This document shows, one piece after another, positions 1 to 5,749 of a DNA stretch of 9,624 nucleotides. The DNA comes from an uncultured Clostridia bacterium. Lineage in GTDB: Bacteria > Bacillota_A > Clostridia > Oscillospirales > Oscillospiraceae. The first letter of the stretch is position 1. Each line of letters starts with the position of its first letter. Both the position numbers and the translations under genes were made by a program. Location: assembly GCA_949289625.1 (NCBI GenBank), contig CASEPH010000241.1, forward strand, positions 1 through 9,624. Direction: 5' to 3'. The notes under the pieces are model-generated. The model was not told the DNA's origin, did not search any database, and saw only the letters and a program-made list of their open reading frames with translations.

Positions 1-350
1 TTGTAAATGCCGGTGATGGTATTGTAGTCGATGAGTTTGTCGGCATAGGTGTTGATGAGGGGCGCCTCGATATATCCGTAGTTGTCCCCCAGCAGGTGAA
101 TGGTGGCCTTGCGGATCATCTCGTCGTCGGCATACTGCCGCCCGGACCCATTGGTCAGCAGCAGGGTGCCGTCCCGATCCCGAACGGAACCGGTGGAGAT
201 ATTTCCACCGGAATAGACATGGGGACTTCCCTGGAAGGTCACCCAGTCCCCGGCCTTCACAAAGTATTCCGCCACGAACAGGACCATCCCCAGAATCACC
301 AGGACAGAAAGCAGAGTGGTAAAAATGGTGCGTCCGGAGATCTTCTTCAT
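1..350 (-). CDS. Class B penicillin-binding protein (PbpA/FtsI-like transpeptidase), N-terminal fragment
   Basis: Only the first 116 codons are in the window; the gene continues past position 1. The protein begins MKKISGRTIF and has one hydrophobic membrane anchor at about residues 8-28, followed by an extracytoplasmic stretch. Around residues 54-64 is GSVRDRDGTLL, which resembles the N-terminal 'G.I.DRNG..LA' motif of class B penicillin-binding proteins. The transpeptidase domain with its SxxK, SxN and KTG motifs lies outside the window and cannot be checked. The family cross-links peptidoglycan stem peptides outside the membrane and works with a SEDS glycan polymerase. The gene directly upstream is such a polymerase, and the start codon overlaps its stop as ATGA, so the two are probably translationally coupled partners. 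A good AAAGGAGG site lies 8 nt before the ATG. The broad family is fairly sure; whether it serves division, elongation or sporulation is not. Confidence 0.82.
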   Translation of the reverse strand, partial: MKKISGRTIFTTLLSVLVILGMVLFVAEYFVKAGDWVTFQGSPHVYSGGNISTGSVRDRDGTLLLTNGSGRQYADDEMIRKATIHLLGDNYGYIEAPLINTYADKLIDYNTITGIY

Positions 351-2083
351 GCGACATACCTCCTTTTGGCGTGGGACGGCACAGTAGTGGCAAAGCTGGC
401 GTTCTGCCTGGTATCCGCAGCCTTTACAAAGGCCAACAGGCCCCAGGTGCCCATCATACTGGAGCCGCCGTTACTGAGGAATGGGAATGTAACGCCGGTA
501 AAGGGCAGGAAATCCACGGTGCCAAACACATTGAGCATCATCTGGAACACCAGAATGCTCATGGCGGCGCAGGCGCTGATGGCATAGAAGGAGCTGCGGC
601 ACAGAGACGCCGACCGAACCGCGAACAGGGCGATGCAGACAATGCACAGCACGCAGAGGATCCCCACAATAAGGCCCCACTCCTCACAGACCGTGGCAAA
701 AACGATGTCACTGTCCGCTGCAAATACATACTTGAGCTGACCATTTCCGGCGCCCAGTCCAAACAATCCACCCGCAGCCAGACACATCAGGGCCTGGGTC
801 TGCTGGAATCCACTGCCGGAGGGATCCTCCCAGATATGACGCCAGGAGGAGAACCGGGCAGCCACATGGGGCCGAAGCTTCAGGGCCATGAATCCGGCAA
901 AACCGGTGCCGGCACAGATCAGGGAGATGGTGGCGAAATCGCCGGAACGCAGATAGGCGATCACCAGGAATGCCACGAAGAACACCATAGCGGAACCAAA
1001 GTCGTTGCACAGAGCCAGCAGTACACAGCAGATGCCGGAATAAGCAATAAACAGGATCAGGTTTCGTTTGGTCATCAACCGATCCAGGGTGGAGGCCCCG
1101 GCAAAGACAAAGGAGATCTTCACCAGCTCAGAGGGCTGAATGGAGAAACCGCCAATGAAAATCCAGCTTTTGGCGCCGTACAGCTCCGTACCAAACAGCA
1201 GCGTTGCGATCAGCAGCAGCGGTCCCAGGGCCGCCGCAATATAGCGAAGCTTTTTGGCGATGTCCAACTCCCGCATACAAAAACCGATGACCATAAACAG
1301 GACAATGCCCATAACCATGGAGATCACGGTTTTGGTCAGCTCCTCCGGGTCCACGGAGGCGATGATGGCCAGACCCATGGAGCATAGGAAAAAGGCGATG
1401 GTCTCCACCTCGAAGCCAGACCGGCGCATGGCCTTATTGAAGGCAAACAACCCCCACATCAGCAGAAATACCGCAAAAAAGGAACCGTAAATGCGGCCCC
1501 ACTGCTCCGGGTCACAGCCGATCATCAGCTGTACCACAGTGAAAAACTGAAAAATGGACATGAGCAGCAGGGTGATAGCCGGGCTCATCACATGCTTGGG
1601 GTTGGTCCGACAAGAAGCAACATACTCCGCCTCCTCGTCGGTGATGGGCACCAGTGTCACCTCCAGGCCATTGAGGTCGATGAGGTCGCCATAGCCAATC
1701 TCCGTCAGGCCCGTGATGGGCTCTCCGTTGATGGCGATACCGCCCCGACCGCCCACGTCGCCGATGGTCCAGCTGCCGTCTTCGTAACGGGTCAAAACCG
1801 CGTGCTGCTTATAGATATTCTCGAAATTCATTTGGATGTCGTTGCGGCGGGTCCGGCCGATGATGTTCTCCCAATGGGTCACCGGGAGCCGTGATCCGTC
1901 CTCGAAGGCGATATGGCCCCAGATCTCAGGCTCCTTGCGGAACCGGAGCAGGCTGATGGCGCATCGGGCTAGGATGGCCAGCGCCAGCACTGGAAACACG
2001 AACCGCAGGATCGTGGTCACCGGGGTGCCCCGCTCCACCAGGCCCATAAAGACATCCCCTACGGACGCAAGAAAATCACCCAA
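347..2083 (-). CDS. FHA domain fused to SEDS glycan polymerase (FtsW/RodA/SpoVE family)
   Basis: This 578-residue protein is longer than ordinary FtsW/RodA (about 370-420 aa) because of an N-terminal extension: a membrane segment at about 22-46 and an FHA-like domain at about 55-147. The rest, about 166-555, is a multi-spanning SEDS polymerase, which makes peptidoglycan glycan strands from lipid II. SEDS hallmarks visible are IGGFSIQPSELVKI (309-323), NDFGSAMVFF (360-369), GGLFGLGAGNGQ (438-449), DSDIVFATVCEEWG (457-470) and TGVTFPFLSNGGSS (529-542). D459 aligns by eye with the proposed catalytic Asp of FtsW/RodA. In the FHA part, GR (76-77) and H94 of the SxxH motif are kept, but the Ser is Tyr91 and the usual NGT Asn appears to be Gly114. 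The start is TTG at 2083-2081, with GGGAGGAG 5 nt upstream; the first in-frame ATG, at residue 13, has no comparable site. It is first in an operon with the penicillin-binding protein. SEDS identity is firm; FtsW versus RodA is unresolved. Confidence 0.92.
   Translation of the reverse strand: MGDFLASVGDVFMGLVERGTPVTTILRFVFPVLALAILARCAISLLRFRKEPEIWGHIAFEDGSRLPVTHWENIIGRTRRNDIQMNFENIYKQHAVLTRYEDGSWTIGDVGGRGGIAINGEPITGLTEIGYGDLIDLNGLEVTLVPITDEEAEYVASCRTNPKHVMSPAITLLLMSIFQFFTVVQLMIGCDPEQWGRIYGSFFAVFLLMWGLFAFNKAMRRSGFEVETIAFFLCSMGLAIIASVDPEELTKTVISMVMGIVLFMVIGFCMRELDIAKKLRYIAAALGPLLLIATLLFGTELYGAKSWIFIGGFSIQPSELVKISFVFAGASTLDRLMTKRNLILFIAYSGICCVLLALCNDFGSAMVFFVAFLVIAYLRSGDFATISLICAGTGFAGFMALKLRPHVAARFSSWRHIWEDPSGSGFQQTQALMCLAAGGLFGLGAGNGQLKYVFAADSDIVFATVCEEWGLIVGILCVLCIVCIALFAVRSASLCRSSFYAISACAAMSILVFQMMLNVFGTVDFLPFTGVTFPFLSNGGSSMMGTWGLLAFVKAADTRQNASFATTVPSHAKRRYVA
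359..366 (-). promoter_or_regulatory. Ribosome binding site of the penicillin-binding protein gene, inside the SEDS gene
   Basis: On the minus strand this reads AAAGGAGG, 8 nt before the ATG at 350-348. It lies within the last codons of the upstream SEDS gene. It fixes the start of the transpeptidase and, with the ATGA overlap, supports coupled translation. Confidence 0.75.
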
Positions 2084-2088
2084 GTGGA

Positions 2089-2096
2089 CTCCTCCC
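2089..2096 (-). promoter_or_regulatory. Strong ribosome binding site that supports a TTG start for the FHA-SEDS gene
   Basis: The minus strand reads GGGAGGAG, then TCCAC, then TTG. This near-ideal Shine-Dalgarno site with 5-nt spacing is the reason for choosing the TTG at 2083 over the internal ATG at residue 13. Confidence 0.7.
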
Positions 2097-2113
2097 TTCC
2101 AATTGATTTTTGT

Positions 2114-2142
2114 ATCATACCATACTTTTCCCCCTGATGCAA
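2114..2142 (-). promoter_or_regulatory. Sigma-A-type promoter of the FHA-SEDS/penicillin-binding protein operon
   Basis: The minus strand carries a -35-like TTGCAT (2142-2137), a 17-bp spacer and a -10 TATGAT (2119-2114). The -10 is preceded by TGG, giving an extended TGnTATGAT element. The predicted transcription start is near 2107, leaving a leader of about 24 nt before the TTG. It lies just downstream of the htpG terminator, so the cell-wall operon should be transcribed independently of htpG. Predicted by eye only. Confidence 0.65.
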
Positions 2143-2182
2143 GAAACCGTCGGACAGTTCATAAACTCTTAAACTTTTGACG

Positions 2183-2210
2183 AAAAAATGCCCCCGGAGT
2201 TCCGGGGGCA
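2183..2210 (-). terminator. Rho-independent terminator of htpG
   Basis: Reading leftward after the htpG stop there is a 9-bp perfect GC-rich stem, GCCCCCGGA paired with TCCGGGGGC across a 2-nt gap. In practice this is probably 8 bp with a 4-nt loop. It is followed by ATTTTTT. The position about 25 nt past the htpG stop, the stem strength and the U-tract are all typical of an intrinsic terminator. Confidence 0.9.
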
Positions 2211-2234
2211 AGGTAAAATATTGAAATTTTCTTC

Positions 2235-4160
2235 TCACTGCATCAGGCCGCAGACCAGATCCGTATAGGCACTGGGATCCTCCAGAGGCAAATCTGCAAT
2301 CAGCAGCGCCTGGGCATAGAGCAACTCCGCGTATTTCTTCGCCTTCTCCTGGTCGGTCTTATAGGCCTTTTTCAGGGCCGCAAAGGCGGGATGCTCCGCA
2401 TTGAGCTCCAGGATCCGGCCGGTGTGCAGCTTCTCCGTGGGGGCTACCCGGTTGAGGTACTTCTCCATCTCAAAGCTGAGGCCGGAATCCGGCACCAGGC
2501 ACACGGGATGGCTCTTGAGCTTATTGGAAAGCCGTACTTCCTTCAGCTTCTCCCCCATGGTCTCCTTGACAAAGTCCAGCAGGTCCTTGTTTTCCTCGGT
2601 CTCCTGCTTCTTCTGTTCCTTCTCCTCGTCGGTCTCCAGTCCCAGATCCTCGGCGGAAACAGACTTGAATTCCTTCTCCTGATAGTTCATCAGGGTCTGC
2701 ATGATGAACTCGTCCACATCGTCCGTCAGCAGCAGGATGTCATAGCCCTTGTCTCGAACCAGCTCCGTCTGGGGCAGCTGGGACAGCTTGGTGCGGCTTT
2801 CCCCGGCGGCATAATAGATATACTTCTGATCCTCGGGCATAGCGGAGACATACTCGCTGAGGGAGACGTATTTCTGCTCCTTCTCACTCCAGAACAGCAG
2901 CAGATCCTTCAGCAGTTCCTTATGGGCACCATAGTCGGCCACCACGCCGTACTTGACCTGGACCCCGAAGGTCTCAAAGAACTTTTCGTACTTCTCCCGG
3001 TCGTTGGTCATAAGCTTTGCCAGCTCGGATTTGATCTTCTTCTCCAGATTGGAGGCGATCCGCTTGAGCTGACGGTCATGCTGCAGCATCTCTCTGGAAA
3101 TATTCAAGCTCAGATCCTGGGAATCCACCACACCTTTGACAAAGCAGAAATAATCCGGGATCAGATCCTCGCAGTTCTCCATGATGAGCACGCCGCTGGT
3201 ATAGAGCTGCAGGCCCTTTTTGTACTCCTTGGTATAGAAGTTATAAGGCGCCCGGGCCGGCACATACAGCAGTGCCTGATAGGTCACTGCACCCTCCACG
3301 CTGGCGCTGATCCGCAGGGCCGGCTTTTCAAAGTCGGAGAACTTGTTCTGATAGAACTGGTCGTACTCCTCATCGGTGACCTCATCCTTCTTTTTCTGCC
3401 AGATGGGAACCATGGAGTTCATGGTCTTATCCTCGAAGTAGTCCTCGTATTTGGTCTCCTTCGGTTCCTTGGATTCTTCTTCTCCCTCTTTCTTCTCCTC
3501 CTGGACGGGACGGGTATACTTCATCTGCATCCGGATGGGGTAGCGGATATAGTCAGAATACTTTTTCACCAGATTCTCCAGGGTATACTGGCTCAGATAC
3601 CGGCTATAGTCCTCGTCCTCCGTGTCCTCTTTGAGCTTGAGGATCACATCGGTACCGCAGGATTCTTTCTCACAGGGAGTGATGGTGTAGCCGTCGGCCC
3701 CGGCGGACTGCCACATGTAGGCCTGATCCTCCCCGTACTTCTTGGTGATGACGGTGACGTTATCCGCCACCATAAAGGCCGAATAGAAGCCTACGCCGAA
3801 CTGACCGATGATGTCCACTGCCTCAGTGGGATTCTCCGCCTTTTTCATATCCTCCTTAAATTGCAGGGAGCCGGAACGGGCGATGGTACCCAAATTGTTC
3901 TCCAGTTCCTCCTTGGACATGCCGATGCCGTTGTCGGAGATGGTCAGGGTCCGGTGCTCCTCATCCGTCTGGAGCCGGATTTCAAAGTCTCCCCGGCTCA
4001 TACCGTTGTCCTCTGTGAGGCTCAGGTAAGCCAGCTTGTCAATGGCATCGGAGGCATTGGAGATAATCTCCCGCAGGAAAATCTCCTTGTGTGTATAAAT
4101 AGAATTGATCATCAGATCCAGCAGGCGCTTGGACTCGGCCTTGAACTGTTTCTTTGCCAT
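2235..4160 (-). CDS. htpG: Molecular chaperone HtpG (bacterial Hsp90)
   Basis: This is a 641-residue cytosolic ATP-dependent chaperone that acts as a dimer on late-folding or stressed client proteins; the length is full for the family. The N-terminal GHKL ATPase domain (about 1-215) shows E31/N35 in FLREIISNASDAIDK, D76 in DNGIGM, GTIARSGS at 91-98 and GQFGVGFYSAFM at 119-130. A short acidic/basic linker rich in E and K lies at about 220-237. The middle domain (about 238-500) carries SLNISREMLQ at 351-360, where R356 matches the conserved ATP-contacting Arg. The C-terminal dimerisation domain (about 520-641) includes KLKSHPVCLV. Like other bacterial Hsp90s it lacks a C-terminal MEEVD. The start is the ATG at 4160 (MAKKQFKAES), giving the usual family N terminus. 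The AAGGA site is 12 nt upstream, a rather long spacing. It is transcribed alone from its own promoter, under a CIRCE operator, and ends in a strong terminator. No motif is missing. Confidence 0.98.
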   Translation of the reverse strand: MAKKQFKAESKRLLDLMINSIYTHKEIFLREIISNASDAIDKLAYLSLTEDNGMSRGDFEIRLQTDEEHRTLTISDNGIGMSKEELENNLGTIARSGSLQFKEDMKKAENPTEAVDIIGQFGVGFYSAFMVADNVTVITKKYGEDQAYMWQSAGADGYTITPCEKESCGTDVILKLKEDTEDEDYSRYLSQYTLENLVKKYSDYIRYPIRMQMKYTRPVQEEKKEGEEESKEPKETKYEDYFEDKTMNSMVPIWQKKKDEVTDEEYDQFYQNKFSDFEKPALRISASVEGAVTYQALLYVPARAPYNFYTKEYKKGLQLYTSGVLIMENCEDLIPDYFCFVKGVVDSQDLSLNISREMLQHDRQLKRIASNLEKKIKSELAKLMTNDREKYEKFFETFGVQVKYGVVADYGAHKELLKDLLLFWSEKEQKYVSLSEYVSAMPEDQKYIYYAAGESRTKLSQLPQTELVRDKGYDILLLTDDVDEFIMQTLMNYQEKEFKSVSAEDLGLETDEEKEQKKQETEENKDLLDFVKETMGEKLKEVRLSNKLKSHPVCLVPDSGLSFEMEKYLNRVAPTEKLHTGRILELNAEHPAFAALKKAYKTDQEKAKKYAELLYAQALLIADLPLEDPSAYTDLVCGLMQ

Positions 4161-4200
4161 GATTAAATCACGTCCTTCATCAATTATTTACATAAGCATT

Positions 4201-4227
4201 TTAGCACTCTCGTCTATCGAGTGCTAA
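4201..4227 (-). promoter_or_regulatory. CIRCE operator (HrcA binding site) upstream of htpG
   Basis: A perfect inverted repeat: TTAGCACTC, 9 nt, GAGTGCTAA. This is the exact CIRCE consensus, including the 9-nt spacer. CIRCE is bound by the heat-shock repressor HrcA, which is kept active by GroEL and loses activity on heat stress. Here it begins 4 nt after the predicted -10 box, so it covers the predicted transcription start and lies in the htpG leader, 41 nt from the start codon. This placement is typical for repression. The sequence match is direct; control by HrcA is inferred from the known operator. Confidence 0.96.
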
Positions 4228-4231
4228 ATAT

Positions 4232-4260
4232 ACTATAGTCCATTTTGCAAGTTTTTGCAA
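4232..4260 (-). promoter_or_regulatory. Sigma-A-type promoter of htpG
   Basis: The minus strand has TTGCAA (4260-4255), a 17-bp spacer and TATAGT (4237-4232), with the predicted start near 4225 inside the CIRCE element. The leader to the ATG is about 65 nt. A second TTGCAA sits 10 bp downstream of the first (4250-4245) but is too close to the -10 to be its partner. Confidence 0.72.
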
Positions 4261-4387
4261 GAGGAATGTTGAGTTATTTTTCACAATTTTCCAAAATAGT
4301 AAACCCGATATTTTATATATTCTAACCATTTTTCCATAGGTACAATCTTAGAAAGACGTTCAGAGTGTCAATTTCAGGCAGAAACGT

Positions 4388-4413
4388 GCCCGGGTGAAGG
4401 ACTTCACCCGGGC
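4388..4413 (-). terminator. Terminator-like hairpin after the DUF815 ATPase gene, weak U-tract
   Basis: An 11-bp perfect stem (GCCCGGGTGAA with TTCACCCGGGC) and a 4-nt loop lie 15 nt past the stop of the DUF815 gene. The sequence after the stem on the minus strand is ACGTTTC, so the U-run is poor. It may terminate incompletely, act as an RNA 3'-end stabiliser, or need other factors. About 130 nt of AT-rich sequence without a supported gene lies between it and the htpG promoter. Confidence 0.6.
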
Positions 4414-4427
4414 CATAGCTTTGATTG

Positions 4428-5627
4428 TTACGCCTGTGCCGACAGCTTTTCCACCAGCTGCATGGCCACTCTCGGGGTCCTGGCCCCGTGCTGGATCTCC
4501 CAGCGGTTGGCCTCGGCCCGAAGCTGATCGTCGGTATAGGGCAGATTCCGGCGATGGCAGAGCTGGAGCACCATATCCGTATACCGCTGCTTGTCCAGGG
4601 CCAGATAGGCCACCCGCAGGCCGAACCGTTCCGACAAGCTGCTCCGTTCCTCCAGGGTCTCTCTGGCATGGACCTCGTCCCCCTGCCGATCAGAGAAACT
4701 CTCCCGGATCATATGCCGGCGGTTGGAGGTGGCATAGATCACCACATTGTCCGGCCGGCGTTCCAGGCCTCCCTCCAGCGCCGTTTTCAGTGCGGAGAAG
4801 CCCTTGTCCTCCTGCTCAAAGGAGAGGTCGTCGATGTAGAGGATGAATTTTTGGGTGTGCTTTCCCACCAGCCGGATCAGATCCGTCAGCTCATCGAGGG
4901 AGTTCTTGGCGATCTCGATGAGGCGAAGCTGGCCGAACTCCGGAATATGGATCAGGGATTTCACGGTGGCGGATTTTCCCGTGCCGCTGTCGCCGTAGAG
5001 GAGCACATTGTTGGCCGGATACCCCTCCAGCATGGCCCTGGTATTCTCCACCACCGCCTGACGCTGGTGCTCGTAGCCGATCATGTCATCGGGGTCCAGG
5101 GCGTCGGGGTGATTCACCTGGGTCAGCTGTCCCTTTTCCCAGTGGAAGGCCCGGCCCAGGGCAAACAGTCCGCAGCCGTACTGCCGGTAGCTTTCAAAGA
5201 TCTCCTCTTCGGAAAAGCCGCAGCCCTGGGGCATTTCCGCCAGATTCTGCACAATGGGCCCGTACTCCGGATTCAGCTTCACACAGGCCTGATAGATCTG
5301 CTGCTTCAGGCCGGAGCAGGACAGCATAGCCACGCTGGACAACCGGCGGATATCCATGGCTGCCGCATCCAGCAGATACTGCTGGGCCATCCCCGACGCC
5401 ACCGCGTTGCCAACGAAAGATTCGTCATAGCGAAGGTGCCATTCGAGATAGCCCGACAGGGTGGAAAATCCCTCGTGGAACACGCTGTAGATCAGGTCCG
5501 TATACCCTCGGATCAGCTGGTTCGGGGTCTTGGCCTCGCACATCTGCAGCAGACTCCGGATCGGTTCTGTTTCCAGAATATTTTTGTACACACTCAGGCT
5601 CATGAGCTTGGCCTTGATAATCTCCAT
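4428..5627 (-). CDS. DUF815 family AAA+ ATPase
   Basis: The C-terminal half (about 180-399, numbered from the chosen start) is an AAA+ module of the DUF815 type: Walker A GDSGTGKS at 212-219, Walker B ILYIDD at 262-267 followed by LSFE, sensor-1 YATSNRRH at 298-305, LSERFG with candidate arginine finger R334 at 331-336, and GARTPR (381-386) where sensor 2 is expected. The phrases RLIEIAKNSLDEL and ALEGGLERRPDNVVIYATSNRR are characteristic of DUF815. The N-terminal half (about 1-170) has no motif I recognise. Function is unknown for the family; cytosolic and ATP-dependent by inference. The start chosen is ATG 5627 (MEIIKAKL), with AAGGA 11 nt upstream. The same frame stays open to ATGs at 5639 and 5669 and a TTG at 5672. 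The last two have no ribosome site and would lie upstream of the predicted transcription start. It is transcribed away from the ABC-F operon and toward htpG. Confidence 0.88.
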   Translation of the reverse strand: MEIIKAKLMSLSVYKNILETEPIRSLLQMCEAKTPNQLIRGYTDLIYSVFHEGFSTLSGYLEWHLRYDESFVGNAVASGMAQQYLLDAAAMDIRRLSSVAMLSCSGLKQQIYQACVKLNPEYGPIVQNLAEMPQGCGFSEEEIFESYRQYGCGLFALGRAFHWEKGQLTQVNHPDALDPDDMIGYEHQRQAVVENTRAMLEGYPANNVLLYGDSGTGKSATVKSLIHIPEFGQLRLIEIAKNSLDELTDLIRLVGKHTQKFILYIDDLSFEQEDKGFSALKTALEGGLERRPDNVVIYATSNRRHMIRESFSDRQGDEVHARETLEERSSLSERFGLRVAYLALDKQRYTDMVLQLCHRRNLPYTDDQLRAEANRWEIQHGARTPRVAMQLVEKLSAQA

Positions 5628-5659
5628 AGCAGGGCACATCCTTCCTGTTTCATAACAAT

Positions 5660-5688
5660 AATATATCATCAAAAATTTTCCGAAACAA
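5660..5688 (-). promoter_or_regulatory. Predicted promoter of the DUF815 ATPase gene
   Basis: The minus strand has TTGTTT (5688-5683), a 17-bp spacer and TATATT (5665-5660). The -10 matches consensus at five of six positions and the -35 at three. The predicted start near 5653 leaves about 26 nt to ATG 5627 and would exclude the upstream in-frame starts at 5672 and 5669. Confidence 0.5.
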
Positions 5689-5689
5689 C

Positions 5690-5718
5690 TTTATTCTTCA
5701 ACAAAAACATGGTATAAT
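5690..5718 (+). promoter_or_regulatory. Extended -10 promoter of the ABC-F/ridA/argF operon
   Basis: A perfect TATAAT lies at 5713-5718, preceded by TGG to give an extended TGnTATAAT. The -35 at 17-bp spacing is TTTATT, a poor match, which is common when an extended -10 is present. The predicted start is near 5725, about 25 nt before the gene. It is back-to-back with the DUF815 promoter: the two -35 regions abut, so the two polymerases would compete or share a regulator site. Confidence 0.72.
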
Positions 5719-5749
5719 CCAGAAGAATTTTTGTATTAAGGATGATAAA

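Noticed and set aside
371..1387. 338-codon open frame antisense to the FHA-SEDS gene
   Set aside because: Low-complexity Gly/His/Gln-rich product lying wholly inside a gene with clear SEDS motifs; an antisense shadow.
2391..4166. 591-codon open frame antisense to htpG
   Set aside because: It mirrors the conserved htpG gene in full, its Leu/Gly/His-rich composition is what reversed htpG codons give, and no family motif is visible. Coding bias explains it.
4281..4337. 18-codon small frame (MEKWLEYIKY...) upstream of htpG on the minus strand
   Set aside because: It has no ribosome binding site, lies upstream of the predicted htpG transcription start, and could be expressed only by readthrough. 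It is too short to support.
4161..4427. AT-rich intergenic region checked for an RNA gene or riboswitch
   Set aside because: Apart from the DUF815 hairpin, the htpG promoter and CIRCE, no conserved RNA structure or tRNA-like fold was recognised.
4425..5717. 430-codon open frame antisense to the DUF815 gene
   Set aside because: It covers the whole of a recognised AAA+ gene and starts inside it; no domain of its own.
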